From Streptomyces sp. Alt3 (lineage in GTDB: Bacteria; Actinomycetota; Actinomycetes; Streptomycetales; Streptomycetaceae), in contig NZ_CP120983.1 of assembly GCF_030719215.1 (NCBI RefSeq), positions 1,364,001-1,428,000 on the forward strand: 64,000 nucleotides of DNA, read 5' to 3'. Below are positions 16,278-25,381 of this stretch, piece by piece; positions within the stretch are counted from its first letter, which is position 1, and each line of letters opens with the position of its first letter. The notes beneath the pieces were generated by a model. The model saw only the letters and a list, made by a program, of their open reading frames with translations. It had not been told where the DNA came from and did no database searches. The translations under genes were made by a program, and so were the position numbers.

Positions 16278-17120
16278 ATGATGGGCTTCTCGGACCAGCG
16301 CTTCGATGTGAACCTCTCGATCCTCTTCACCGAACTCCCGCTCCTGGAGCGTCCGGCGGCGGCAGCCGCCGCGGGCTTCACCGCGGTCGAGCTCTGGTGG
16401 CCCTGGATCGAGACCCCCACCCCGGCGCAGACCGAGCTCGACGCCCTGAAGAAGGCGCTCGACGACGCGGGAACGCGGCTGGTGGGACTGAACTTCTACG
16501 CGGGCCGGCTCCCCGGCCCCGACCGCGGGGCACTCTCGCTGCCCGGCGAGGAGTCGGACCGCTTCCGCGCCAACATCGACGTGGCGGCGGACTTCGCGGC
16601 CTCGGTCGGCTGCGAGGCGCTCAACGCGCTGTACGGCAACCGCGTCGAGGGCGTGGACGCGGCAGCCCAGGACGAACTCGCCCTGGAGAACCTGGTCCTG
16701 GCCGCCCGCGCGGCCGACAGGATCGGGGCGACCCTCCTGATCGAGACCCTCAACGACACGGAGTCGCCGCTCTACCCGCTGGTGAGCGCACCGGCCGGCG
16801 TCGAGGTGGTCGACCGCGTGAACGAGGCGACGGGCCTGGGCAACGCCACGTTCCTGCTGGACCTCTACCACCTGTCGATGAACGGCGAGGACCTCAGCCA
16901 GGTGATCAAGACGTACGCCGCGAAGACCGGCCACGTCCAGATCGCCGACAACCCGGGCCGGGGCGCGCCCGGCACCGGCTCGCTCCCCCTGGAGCGGCTC
17001 CTCGACGAGCTGACCGAGGCCGGTTACGACGGCCGGGTCGGCCTGGAGTACAAGCCGGGCGACCGCCCGAGCGCGGAGGCCTTCGACTGGCTCCCCGCCG
17101 AGCACCGGCCGGCCCGTTGA
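16278..17120 (+). CDS. hyi: Hydroxypyruvate isomerase
   Basis: A 280-residue TIM-barrel enzyme of the Xyl-isomerase-like family that interconverts hydroxypyruvate and tartronate semialdehyde. Seen are the N-terminal VNLSILFTELPLLERPAAAA, AVELWWPW, NALYGNR, the metal-site segment LLIETLNDTESP and HVQIADNPGRGAPGTG, all typical of Hyi. Two adjacent ATG codons (16278 and 16281) are possible; AAGGAG at 16269-16274 fits the second slightly better. The first gene of a plus-strand pair with glxR (43 bp spacing), controlled by the composite operator just upstream, which overlaps its ribosome-binding site. Confidence 0.92.
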   Translation: MMGFSDQRFDVNLSILFTELPLLERPAAAAAAGFTAVELWWPWIETPTPAQTELDALKKALDDAGTRLVGLNFYAGRLPGPDRGALSLPGEESDRFRANIDVAADFAASVGCEALNALYGNRVEGVDAAAQDELALENLVLAARAADRIGATLLIETLNDTESPLYPLVSAPAGVEVVDRVNEATGLGNATFLLDLYHLSMNGEDLSQVIKTYAAKTGHVQIADNPGRGAPGTGSLPLERLLDELTEAGYDGRVGLEYKPGDRPSAEAFDWLPAEHRPAR

Positions 17121-17163
17121 GGCCGCCCGCCCCACGCACACACGCTTACCGGAAGGCACCGTC

Positions 17164-18057
17164 ATGAGCAGCAACCTCCCCAAGGTCGCCTGGATCGGGC
17201 TCGGCATCATGGGCTCCCCCATGTCCGAGAATCTGGTCGAGGCCGGATACCAGGTGACCGGCCACACCCTGGAGCAGGACAAGATCGACCGTCTCGTCGC
17301 GGCGGGCGGCAAGGGCGCCGCCTCCATCGCGGAGGCCGTCCGTGACGCCGACGTCGTCATCACGATGGTCCCGGCCTCCCCGCAGGTCGAGGCGATCGCC
17401 TACGGCCCCGACGGCATCCTGGAGAACGCCCGCGAGGGCGCCCTGCTGATCGACATGTCCTCGATCACGCCGCAGACCTCCGTGGACCTGGCGAGGAACG
17501 CGAAGGAGAAGGGCATCCGCGTGCTGGACGCCCCGGTCTCCGGCGGTGAGGCCGGTGCGGTCGAGGCCGTGCTGTCCATCATGGTCGGCGGCGAGCAGAG
17601 CGACTTCGACGCCGCGAAGCCGCTCCTCGACGCGCTCGGCAGGACCATCGTGCTGTGCGGGCCCCACGGGTCCGGCCAGACGGTGAAGGCCGCCAACCAG
17701 CTGATCGTCGCGGTCAACATCCAGGCCTGCGCCGAGGCCGTGGTCTTCCTGGAGAAGTCCGGGGTCGACCTGGGCGCCGCGCTCGACGTCCTGAACGGAG
17801 GACTCGCCGGCTCGACGGTCCTGACCCGCAAGAAGGACAACTTCCTCAAGCGGGACTTCGCCCCGGGCTTCCGGATCGACCTGCACCACAAGGACATGGG
17901 CATCGTCACGGACGCCGCCCGCAACGTCGGCGCCGCCCTGCCCGTCGGCGGGGTCGTGGCCCAGCTGGTCGCCTCACTGCGCGCCCAGGGCGACGGCGGA
18001 CTCGACCACTCGGCGCTGCTGCGCTCGGTCGAGCGGCTCTCCGGCTCCCAGGTCTGA
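17164..18057 (+). CDS. glxR: 2-hydroxy-3-oxopropionate (tartronate semialdehyde) reductase
   Basis: A 297-residue NAD(P)H-dependent reductase of the beta-hydroxyacid dehydrogenase family; it reduces tartronate semialdehyde to glycerate. The Rossmann motif GLGIMGSPMSENL is at the N terminus, DAPVSGGEAGA at about residue 120 binds substrate, and the catalytic Lys is in GSGQTVKAANQ at about 170. GGAAGG precedes the ATG at 17164. With Hyi and glyoxylate carboligase it forms the glycerate route for glyoxylate released from allantoin. It is probably co-transcribed with hyi; the catalase gene 183 bp downstream has its own promoter. Confidence 0.94.
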   Translation: MSSNLPKVAWIGLGIMGSPMSENLVEAGYQVTGHTLEQDKIDRLVAAGGKGAASIAEAVRDADVVITMVPASPQVEAIAYGPDGILENAREGALLIDMSSITPQTSVDLARNAKEKGIRVLDAPVSGGEAGAVEAVLSIMVGGEQSDFDAAKPLLDALGRTIVLCGPHGSGQTVKAANQLIVAVNIQACAEAVVFLEKSGVDLGAALDVLNGGLAGSTVLTRKKDNFLKRDFAPGFRIDLHHKDMGIVTDAARNVGAALPVGGVVAQLVASLRAQGDGGLDHSALLRSVERLSGSQV

Positions 18058-18160
18058 CACCCCGGCCCTCACCAGGGCCCCCTGAACTCCGGGTCGCGGC
18101 GGCGCTGACACCTGTCCTGTCGCGCCCAGGCGCCGCCGCGGCCCGGAACCCTCTCCTCCG

Positions 18161-18204
18161 ATTTCAACAAACTGTTGACGTGCCGATCTCGGCGAATCTA
18201 GTCT
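18161..18204 (+). promoter_or_regulatory. Catalase promoter with palindrome shared with the urate operon
   Basis: The palindrome TCAACAAACTGTTGA (18164-18178) overlaps the -35 box TTGACG (18175-18180); TAGTCT follows 18 bp later (18199-18204). The 22 bp at 18161-18182 match the urate-operon promoter exactly. Confidence 0.75.
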
Positions 18205-18240
18205 CCTGAAACCGTCAGCAGCTCCGTACGGAAGGCCTCC

Positions 18241-19698
18241 ATGTCCCAGCGTGTGCTCACGACCGAGTCAGGCGCCCCGGTCGCCGACAACCAGAACTCC
18301 GCCACGGCCAGCGCCGGCGGGCCGCTCCTCGTCCAGGACCAGCACCTGCTGGAGAAGCTCGCCCGCTTCAACCGTGAGCGCATCCCGGAGCGCGTGGTCC
18401 ACGCCCGCGGCTCCGGCGCGTACGGCTACTTCGAGGTGACGGACGACGTCACCGGCTTCACCAGCGCCGACTTCCTCTCCGAGGTGGGCCGCCGCACCGA
18501 GACGTTCATCCGCTTCTCCACCGTCGCCGACTCCCTGGGCGGCGCCGACGCCGTACGCGACCCCCGCGGCTTCGCGCTGAAGTTCTACACGAACGAGGGC
18601 AACTACGACCTCGTCGGCAACAACACCCCGGTCTTCTTCATCAAGGACCCGATCAAGTTCCCCGACTTCATCCACTCCCAGAAGCGCGACCCCTTCACGG
18701 GCCGCCAGGAGCCGGACAACGTCTGGGACTTCTGGGCGAACTCCCCCGAGGCGACGCACCAGATCACCTGGCTGATGGGTGACCGCGGGATCCCCGCCTC
18801 GTACCGCCACATGAACGGCTTCGGCTCGCACACGTACCAGTGGACGAACACGGAGGGCGAGGCCTTCTTCGTCAAGTACCACTTCAGGACCAACCAGGGT
18901 GTGCGCTCGCTCTCCGCCGAGCAGGGCGCCGAACAGGTCGGCAAGGACGCCAACTCGCACCAGACGGACCTGCTCCAGGCCATCGAGCGGGGCGTCAACC
19001 CGTCCTGGACGCTGCACGTGCAGGTGATGCCTGCCGCCGAGGCCGCGGACTACCGGTTCAACCCGTTCGACGTCACCAAGGTGTGGCCGCACGCCGACTA
19101 CCCGCTCCAGCGGGTCGGCCGTCTGGTGCTGGACCGCAACCCGGACAACGTCTTCGCCGAGGTGGAGCAGGCGGCGTTCTCCCCGAACAACTTCGTTCCC
19201 GGCATCGGCCCGTCCCCGGACAGGATGCTCCAGGGCCGGCTGTTCGCCTACGCCGACGCGCAGCGCTACCGCCTGGGCATCAACCACACCCAGCTCCCGG
19301 TCAACGCGCCGAAGGCGGCCGTCGTCGACAACTACGGCCGCGACGGTCTGCACGCGACCCGCTACGGCTCGCGCCAGGACAAGAACTACGAGCCCAACTC
19401 CTACGCCGGTCCCGCGCAGACCGGACAGGCGCTGGCCGCCCCGACCGCGGTCCACGGCTGGACGGGCACGCACGAGGCGCCCGCCCACACCAAGGACGAC
19501 GACTTCTTCCAGGCCGGCGAGCTCTACCGGCTGATGTCGGCGGACGAGAGGAACCGCCTGGTCGCCAACATCGCCGGTGGCCTCTCCCAGGTCACCCGTG
19601 ACGATGTCATCGAGAAGAACCTCGCTCACTTCCACGCCGCCGACGCCGACTACGGCAAGCGCGTGGAGGAGGCCGTCCGCGCACTGCGCGAGGACTGA
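18241..19698 (+). CDS. Monofunctional heme catalase
   Basis: A 485-residue small-subunit (clade 3 type) catalase that converts H2O2 to water and oxygen. The catalytic His54 is in RVVHARGSGAYG, the catalytic Asn in NYDLVGNNTPVFF, and the proximal heme Tyr in RLFAYADAQRYRLG. Length is normal for the clade. GGAAGG lies 5 bp before the ATG. The nearest genes are the glyoxylate pair upstream and gcl beyond a convergent gene. The promoter element shared with the urate oxidase operon suggests this enzyme deals with peroxide from urate oxidation, rather than (or as well as) general oxidative stress. Confidence 0.96.
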   Translation: MSQRVLTTESGAPVADNQNSATASAGGPLLVQDQHLLEKLARFNRERIPERVVHARGSGAYGYFEVTDDVTGFTSADFLSEVGRRTETFIRFSTVADSLGGADAVRDPRGFALKFYTNEGNYDLVGNNTPVFFIKDPIKFPDFIHSQKRDPFTGRQEPDNVWDFWANSPEATHQITWLMGDRGIPASYRHMNGFGSHTYQWTNTEGEAFFVKYHFRTNQGVRSLSAEQGAEQVGKDANSHQTDLLQAIERGVNPSWTLHVQVMPAAEAADYRFNPFDVTKVWPHADYPLQRVGRLVLDRNPDNVFAEVEQAAFSPNNFVPGIGPSPDRMLQGRLFAYADAQRYRLGINHTQLPVNAPKAAVVDNYGRDGLHATRYGSRQDKNYEPNSYAGPAQTGQALAAPTAVHGWTGTHEAPAHTKDDDFFQAGELYRLMSADERNRLVANIAGGLSQVTRDDVIEKNLAHFHAADADYGKRVEEAVRALRED

Positions 19699-19882
19699 GC
19701 CTCCCTACGGAGCCCTGCCCGTGCCACGCACCCGCATGAGGGGTGGCGCACGGCACCGGCAGGACGGGACCGCGGCGGCGGACGACGCCGGTGCGGTGGC
19801 GAAGGGCCGGGTGGCCCGGTTCCAGACCTGAGGGAACCGTTCCGCCCGCCGCCCACGTCCACCGCCGCGGTCGCCGTGGAAA

Positions 19883-19939
19883 ACGACAGCAGGGGTGCGG
19901 TGTACGCCGGTTCGGCGTGCGCCGCACCCCTGCTGTCGT
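19883..19939. terminator. Exceptionally long hairpin between convergent genes
   Basis: A 27-bp stem (19883-19909 with 19913-19939) with two G-U pairs and a 3-base loop lies between the catalase gene and the minus-strand DUF6083 gene. It should stop transcription from both sides. Confidence 0.8.
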
Positions 19940-19976
19940 GGTGTGCCCACCCGTGAGGGCCACCTGCGGCCGGGGG

Positions 19977-20426
19977 TCAGCCCGTGTCCGGGAGGTCCTC
20001 ACCGGGGAGGTCGAACAGGCGCTGCGCGCGTCGCCCGTTGTGGTGTCGCAGGGCCGTCATCCACGGCCAGTGGTCCTCGGGCTCCAGGCACGGGCAGGCG
20101 ATGCGGTGCGGGATGCGGCACATCGCGCCGGGCAGCGGCTCCGCGTCCCACAGGTTCAGCGCGGTCCCGGTCGAGGTGATGATCCACCGCCGCCGAGGGG
20201 GGACGGTGTGGGCCGGGACGAGGATGCGGGGCTCCAGGAGGACCCAGTGCCCGGCGTGGTCGGTGGCGTACCGGTCCTGCGGGAGTTCGCAGAACGGGCA
20301 CTCGGGTGGCGCCGGTGGCCGGGGGGCGGTGGCGCCTTCGAGGAGCGCGTGGAAGGCTGCTGTCAGATGGTCATGGTCGCCGTCGGGCCGGTCCGGGCAG
20401 GACGCGTCGTACTCGGTGTCCCCCAT
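19977..20426 (-). CDS. DUF6083-type hypothetical protein
   Basis: A 149-residue protein of unknown function resembling the Streptomyces DUF6083 family. It has a CPFCELPQDRY zinc-ribbon-like start, WVLLEPRILVPAHTVPPRRR, NLWDAEPLPG and a C-terminal WPWMTALRHHNGRRAQRLF, plus further Cys and His residues (MCRIPHRIACPC) that could bind a metal. No signal peptide is visible. I used the ATG at 20426; the frame stays open to 20603 and could add about 59 residues that include two Cys pairs. It is convergent with catalase and follows no clear operon partner. Confidence 0.6.
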   Translation of the reverse strand: MGDTEYDASCPDRPDGDHDHLTAAFHALLEGATAPRPPAPPECPFCELPQDRYATDHAGHWVLLEPRILVPAHTVPPRRRWIITSTGTALNLWDAEPLPGAMCRIPHRIACPCLEPEDHWPWMTALRHHNGRRAQRLFDLPGEDLPDTG

Positions 20427-20681
20427 GGGCCAAGGATCCGGGCGGGGCCCCGGGTTCGGGTAGGACGCGAACCGGCCGCACCAGGTGGGGCACAGGCCTC
20501 GCGGTGTGCCGGGGGACGCCCCGTGAGGCGCCCGTCGACACCGGCGGCACGGAGGGCGGGGCCGGACCCCGACCGTGCCGGCTCCACGACGCGCGGGAGA
20601 CACCGGGGCCCGGCCCGCGCACGGCTCCCTGTCGGGAGCGGGCGGGCCGGGCCCCAGGGGTTCCGGCGGTGTCCTGCGAGG

Positions 20682-22466
20682 TCAGGAGACCGTCAGCGGC
20701 CGGATCGCGGTCGGGGCGTGCCCGGGCTCGGTCGCCACGTCCTCGAACTCGTTGACGGACGCGATGTCCGTCCCGCTCATCGAGATGTTGGTGACCCGCT
20801 CCAGGATCGCCTCGACGACGACGGGCACCCGGTGTTCGGCCGCGAGCTTCTTCGCCTCCTCGAACGCGGGCAGGAGCTGGTCCGGCTCGGTGACCCGGAT
20901 CGCCTTGCAGCCCAGCCCTTCGACGACCTTGACGTGGTCCACGCCGTAGACGCCCAGCTCCGGGGAGTTCTGGTTCTCGAACTCCAGGTTGACCTGGAAG
21001 TCGATGTCGAAGTTGCGCTGCGCCTGCCTGATGAGCCCCAGGTAGGAGTTGTTCACCAGCACGTGGACGTAGGGAATGCGGTGCTGCGCGCCGACCGCCA
21101 GCTCCTCCAGCATGAACTGGAAGTCGTAGTCGCCCGAGAGTGCGACGACGGAGCCGTCCGGGTCGGCCGTGGCGACACCCAGCGCGGCCGGGATCGTCCA
21201 GCCCAGCGGGCCGGCCTGGCCGCAGTTGATCCAGTGACGGGGCCGGTAGACGTGCAGCATCTGCGCGCCCGCGATCTGGGAGAGACCGATGGTGGTGACG
21301 TACCGGGTCTCGGGGCCGAAAGCCCGGTTCATCTCCTCGTACACCCGTTGGGGCTTCAGCGGCACGTCGTCGAAGTGCGTACGGCGCTGGAGCGCGGCCC
21401 GGCGCTCCTGCGTGGACGCGGCCCACACCGAGCGGTCCTTCAGCTTTCCCGCGGCCTTCAGCTCACGCGCCACCTCGACGAAGAGCTCCAGGGCCGCCTT
21501 CGCGTCGGAGGCGATGCCGAGGTCCGGGGCGAAGATCCTGCCCAGCTGCGTGGGCTCGATGTCGACGTGGACGAAGGTGCGGCCCTGCCGGTAGACGTCC
21601 AGCCTGCCGGTGTGGCGGTTGGCCCAGCGGTTGCCGATGCCGAGGACGAAGTCGGACTCCAGGAAGTTCGCGTTGCCGTAGCGGTGCGAGGTCTGGAGGC
21701 CGACCATGCCCGCGTTCAGGTCGTGGTCGTCCGGGAGGATGCCCCAGCCCATCAGGGTGGGGACCACCGGGACGCCGGTCAGCTCGGCGAACTCCACCAG
21801 GAGTTCGGAGGCGTCGGCGTTGATGATGCCGCCGCCCGCGACGAGCAGCGGCCGCTCGGAGGCGTTCAGCATCTCGACGGCCCGCTCGATCTGCTTGCGG
21901 CTCGCGGCGGGCTTGTGGACGGGCAGCGGCTCGTACAGCTCCGGGTCGAACTCGATCTCGGTGAGCTGCACGTCGATCGGGAGGTCGACGAGGACCGGCC
22001 CCGGCAGGCCCGTGCGCATCAGGTGGAAGGCCTGCTGGAAGACGCCCGGGACCTGGGCGGCCTCCAGGACCGTGGTCGCGGCCTTGGTCACCGGAGCGGC
22101 GATCGAGGCGATGTCGACGGCCTGGAAGTCCTCCTTGTGGAGCACGGCGGTCGGCGCCTGTCCCGTGATGCAGAGGATCGGGACCGAGTCGGCGATGGCC
22201 GAGTAGAGGCCGGTGATCATGTCGGTGCCGGCGGGCCCCGACGTACCGATGCAGACGCCGATGTTCCCGGCACGGGCGCGGGTGTAGCCCTCCGCCATGT
22301 GGGAGGCGCCCTCGACGTGCCGCGCGAGGGTGTGCTGCACCCCGCCGGAGGCCTTGAGGGCCGCGTAGAACGGGTTGATCGCCGCACCCGGCACGCCGAA
22401 CGCGTTGCTGACACCTTCGCGCTTGAGGATCTCAACTGCCGCTCGGGCAGCGGTCATACGAGGCAT
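20682..22466 (-). CDS. gcl: Glyoxylate carboligase
   Basis: A 594-residue thiamine-diphosphate enzyme that joins two glyoxylates to tartronate semialdehyde and CO2. The cofactor-activating Glu of most ThDP enzymes is Val here ([13 protein letters not shown]), as in E. coli Gcl; this distinguishes it from acetolactate synthase. The ThDP motif [15 protein letters not shown] and [12 protein letters not shown] are present in the C-terminal third. It supplies the substrate of GlxR and Hyi. Its promoter carries the same two-box operator as hyi, on the minus strand. The gene stands alone between the DUF6083 gene and the divergent zinc-ribbon protein. Confidence 0.95.
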   Translation of the reverse strand: MPRMTAARAAVEILKREGVSNAFGVPGAAINPFYAALKASGGVQHTLARHVEGASHMAEGYTRARAGNIGVCIGTSGPAGTDMITGLYSAIADSVPILCITGQAPTAVLHKEDFQAVDIASIAAPVTKAATTVLEAAQVPGVFQQAFHLMRTGLPGPVLVDLPIDVQLTEIEFDPELYEPLPVHKPAASRKQIERAVEMLNASERPLLVAGGGIINADASELLVEFAELTGVPVVPTLMGWGILPDDHDLNAGMVGLQTSHRYGNANFLESDFVLGIGNRWANRHTGRLDVYRQGRTFVHVDIEPTQLGRIFAPDLGIASDAKAALELFVEVARELKAAGKLKDRSVWAASTQERRAALQRRTHFDDVPLKPQRVYEEMNRAFGPETRYVTTIGLSQIAGAQMLHVYRPRHWINCGQAGPLGWTIPAALGVATADPDGSVVALSGDYDFQFMLEELAVGAQHRIPYVHVLVNNSYLGLIRQAQRNFDIDFQVNLEFENQNSPELGVYGVDHVKVVEGLGCKAIRVTEPDQLLPAFEEAKKLAAEHRVPVVVEAILERVTNISMSGTDIASVNEFEDVATEPGHAPTAIRPLTVS

Positions 22467-22525
22467 GAGTGCTCCTGCTCGGACCTGGTGGAGTCGGGCT
22501 CTGTCGCGCCACCTGAGAGCACCAA

Positions 22526-22592
22526 TTCCGCATTACGGAAATTTAGTTCTGCTATACGGAATCAACTTAGGGCGGCTCCGTACAGCCGTCAA
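22526..22592 (-). promoter_or_regulatory. Promoter and composite operator of gcl (AllR-type boxes)
   Basis: On the minus strand: -35 TTGACG (22592-22587), 17 bp, -10 TAAGTT (22569-22564), then TTCCGTATAGCAGAA (22561-22547) and TTCCGTAATGCGGAA (22540-22526), 21 bp apart. The distal box has the same CAGAA defect as the distal box of hyi. Confidence 0.8.
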
Positions 22593-22721
22593 GGGAGAGG
22601 GGTAGAAGCGGTGGAGAGCGGCGGCCCAAACACGCGTTTCCCTCCCCTGGACGTCGCTCCTGGTGGACGATGAACGCACGGAACGCAGTCGCCGCCGCGG
22701 GGCGGAGGAGAGGGGCAGCAC

Positions 22722-23438
22722 GTGGAGTCCGTACCGGTGCGCTGCCCGGTCTGCCACCGCGACCACGCCTACATCACGCCGGTCTACCCCTGCCCGTGCG
22801 GCTCCCCGACCGCCCCTCCACTGATGCGCGGAGCGCCGCCCACGGTCATCACGCACCGCACCTGGAACGACGACTGGGTCGGCGTGCGATGCCATTCCTG
22901 CGGGCGCCGCGACCAGTGGCCGCACCCCGAACTCTGCTGCCCCTGCGGCGCCGTACTGCGGATCCCCGTACGGCCGGTGGCCACACGCGGGACCGCACCG
23001 CCGTCCACCGCGGCCGGCCCGTCCCACATACCGCTGCCACGCACGGCCGCGCACCCGCGCCCGTCGTTCCGGCCCCTGGTGATACGCACGGCCCGCGACG
23101 CGGTGAACACCGCCGCGCTCTACCTGAGATGGCTGGGCTTCAGTGACGTCGTCCAGCCCGAGACGCGGACCGACTCCAGGATCGACCTCAGGGCGGCCGG
23201 GCTCATCGCCCAGGTCGACGCGACCACGCGGCCCACGGCCCTGCGTGACGTCGAGTGCCTCTGGCTGAACGCACTGAACACGTCGGTGTCCGGTGCGCTG
23301 TTCTCCCTGGCCGGCTACACGGACGAGGCCCGCTCGCGCGCGGACGGCCTCGCCATCCCGCTGTTCGTCCTCGACCTCACCGGCGCACCGCAGCCGGTGA
23401 ACGGCCCGGCCGACGAACTGGTCAGCGTGGGCCCGTGA
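22722..23438 (+). CDS. Zinc-ribbon protein with a possible restriction-endonuclease-like C-terminal domain
   Basis: A 238-residue cytoplasmic protein. The N-terminal third has three Cys pairs: CPVC, CPCG and CHSC/CPCG, consistent with two zinc ribbons. The C-terminal half (YLRWLGFSDVVQPETRTDSR then IDLRAAGLIAQVDATTRPT) has the order helix, acidic strand and Q-x-D, which is reminiscent of the Mrr/PD-(D/E)XK nuclease core, but the catalytic Lys is not obvious. The GTG at 22722 follows GGAGGAGAGGGG. It is divergent from gcl and 17 bp upstream of a small gene. No function is assigned; a DNA-binding or nuclease-like role is only a suggestion. Confidence 0.55.
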   Translation: MESVPVRCPVCHRDHAYITPVYPCPCGSPTAPPLMRGAPPTVITHRTWNDDWVGVRCHSCGRRDQWPHPELCCPCGAVLRIPVRPVATRGTAPPSTAAGPSHIPLPRTAAHPRPSFRPLVIRTARDAVNTAALYLRWLGFSDVVQPETRTDSRIDLRAAGLIAQVDATTRPTALRDVECLWLNALNTSVSGALFSLAGYTDEARSRADGLAIPLFVLDLTGAPQPVNGPADELVSVGP

Positions 23439-23455
23439 ACTCAGGAGGCCTTCGC

Positions 23456-23752
23456 ATGATTTCGGTCACCTGTGCCCTGCCAGCCGCATATGTTCGAGCT
23501 GTTGTCAGTATGAGGACGTACAGTGAAGGCATGGTCTTAACTCCCCGGCTTCCCACCTCATCCCACTCGGTTTTCCTGACCCAGCCCGCCCACCCGTCGG
23601 CCGTCGAGGCCAACGAGGCCATCCGCGCGCTCGTCGACTCCAGGGCAGGCCAGGACTGGACCCCGATGGAGGCCGCGGAGTACGAGGTGCTGCTCATCGA
23701 GTGGGCCGCGGCGACCCAGGACATAGGCTCCGGCGTCATCGAAGCGGCCTGA
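23456..23752 (+). CDS. Small hypothetical protein with a TTA codon
   Basis: A 98-residue protein without a recognised domain. The C-terminal half is acidic and helical (NEAIRALVDSRAGQDW, MEAAEYEVLLIEWAAATQ); the N-terminal part may not be translated if the real start is the ATG at 23510 or 23531. I chose 23456 because AGGAGG lies 7 bp before it. The leucine codon at 23537-23539 is TTA, the only TTA I found in an intact gene of the window, so translation probably depends on the bldA tRNA and is tied to development. It is 17 bp downstream of the zinc-ribbon gene and may be its operon partner. Confidence 0.6.
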   Translation: MISVTCALPAAYVRAVVSMRTYSEGMVLTPRLPTSSHSVFLTQPAHPSAVEANEAIRALVDSRAGQDWTPMEAAEYEVLLIEWAAATQDIGSGVIEAA

Positions 23753-23773
23753 CCCCGCGCCCTCCGGCCCGGA

Positions 23774-25381
23774 CTACGCCCCGTACCCCTCCCGCAGTTC
23801 GACCTTGCGGACCTTGCCGCTGACGGTCATCGGGAAGGCCTCGAGAATCCTCAGCCCGCGCGGGATCTTGTAGTGGGCGAGCTGCCCCCGGCAGTACTCC
23901 GTCAGTTCGTCGAGTGTCGGCGGGTCGGCCGGATCACGCGGAATCACGCAGGCCAGGATCTCCTCCCCGTACGTCGCGTCCGGCACGCCCACCACCTGGA
24001 CGTCCATGATCTTCCGGTGGCCGTGGAGGAACTCCTCGACCTCACGCGGGTACACGTTCTCGCCGCCACGGATGATCATGTCCTTGATCCGGCCGGCGAT
24101 CCGGACGTACCCGTCCTCCCGCATCACCGCGAGGTCCCCCGTGTGCATCCAGCGTCCCGCGTCGACGACTTCGGCGGTCCGCTCCGGCTGCTCCCAGTAG
24201 CCGAGCATCACGCTGTACCCCCGGGTGCAGAGCTCACCGGTCGCACCGCGCGGCAGGGTCACCCCGGTCACCGGGTCGACCACCTTGACCTCGATGTGCG
24301 GCATCACCCGGCCGACCGTGCCCGTGCGGCGCTCCAGATCGTCGTCCCTGCGGGTCTGGGTGGAGACGGGCGAGGTCTCCGTCATGCCGTAGCAGATGGA
24401 CACCTCGTCCATGTGCATCTCGGCCACCACCCTCTTCATCACCTCGACGGGGCAGGGCGAGCCGGCCATGATCCCGGTGCGCAGCGAGGACAGGTCGTAC
24501 GAGGCGAAGCCGGGGAGGCCGAGTTCCGCGATGAACATCGTGGGCACGCCGTAGAGCGAGGTGCAGCGCTCCTGCTCCACGGCGGCCAGCACTGCGGCGG
24601 GTTCGAAGGCCGGCGCGGGGATCACGATGCAGGCGCCGTGCGAGGTGGCGCCGAGGTTCCCCATGACCATGCCGAAGCAGTGGTAGAAGGGCACCGGCAG
24701 GCAGACCCGGTCCTCCTCCGTGTAGGCGACCATCTCCCCCACGAAGTAGCCGTTGTTCAGGATGTTGTGGTGGGAGAGGGTGGCCCCCTTGGGGAATCCC
24801 GTGGTTCCGGAGGTGTACTGGATGTTGATCGGGTCATTGCAGGACAACTCGGCCTCACGCGCGGCCAGTTCTTCCGCCGTCACGTCATCGGCGGCGGCCG
24901 TGAGCTCGTCCCAGGACGGGTCGCCGATGTAGTGGACGGACCGCAGTGCCGGGCAGTCGGCACGGACCTGCCCGACCAGCGCGCGACAGTCGCTCGTCCG
25001 GTGGGCGAGCGAGGCGACCAGGACGGAGATCCCGGCCTGCCCGAGCACGTACTCCAGTTCGTGCGCGCGGTAGGCCGGATTGATGTTGACCATGACGGCG
25101 CCGATGCGGGCCGTGGCGTACTGGACGAGGACCCACTCGGGGCAGTTGACCGCCCAGATGCCGACCCGGTCGCCCTTGGCCACGCCCGAGGCCATCAGAC
25201 CGCGGGCCAGCTCATCGACGTCGGCACCGAATTCGGCGTACGTCCAGCGGCGTCCGGACACCACGTCGACCAGGGCCTCACGCTCCCCGAACGCCTGGAC
25301 CACCCGGTCCAGGTTGCGTCCGATGGTGTCGCCGAGCAGGGGCGTGCCGCCGGTGCCGTGCGCGTAGGACAGGCCGCTCAT
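23774..25381 (-). CDS. Acyl-CoA synthetase (AMP-binding), medium/long-chain type
   Basis: A 535-residue acyl-adenylate-forming enzyme that activates a carboxylic acid with ATP and CoA. The AMP-binding loop [11 protein letters not shown] is at about residue 190, YGMTETSP is the A5 motif, [21 protein letters not shown] the hinge, and TVSGKVRK carries the C-terminal catalytic Lys. The sequence resembles fatty-acyl-CoA synthetases of the FadD group. The ATG overlaps the stop of the upstream synthetase (ATGA), so the two are translationally coupled. Chain-length preference is not predictable. The divergent LuxR-type gene may regulate the pair. Confidence 0.87.
   Translation of the reverse strand: MSGLSYAHGTGGTPLLGDTIGRNLDRVVQAFGEREALVDVVSGRRWTYAEFGADVDELARGLMASGVAKGDRVGIWAVNCPEWVLVQYATARIGAVMVNINPAYRAHELEYVLGQAGISVLVASLAHRTSDCRALVGQVRADCPALRSVHYIGDPSWDELTAAADDVTAEELAAREAELSCNDPINIQYTSGTTGFPKGATLSHHNILNNGYFVGEMVAYTEEDRVCLPVPFYHCFGMVMGNLGATSHGACIVIPAPAFEPAAVLAAVEQERCTSLYGVPTMFIAELGLPGFASYDLSSLRTGIMAGSPCPVEVMKRVVAEMHMDEVSICYGMTETSPVSTQTRRDDDLERRTGTVGRVMPHIEVKVVDPVTGVTLPRGATGELCTRGYSVMLGYWEQPERTAEVVDAGRWMHTGDLAVMREDGYVRIAGRIKDMIIRGGENVYPREVEEFLHGHRKIMDVQVVGVPDATYGEEILACVIPRDPADPPTLDELTEYCRGQLAHYKIPRGLRILEAFPMTVSGKVRKVELREGYGA

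Noticed and set aside
23485..23500. A LexA (SOS) box, from ATATGTTCGA
   Set aside because: Only one half-site matches the actinobacterial CGAAC-N4-GTTCG pattern; the other half does not.
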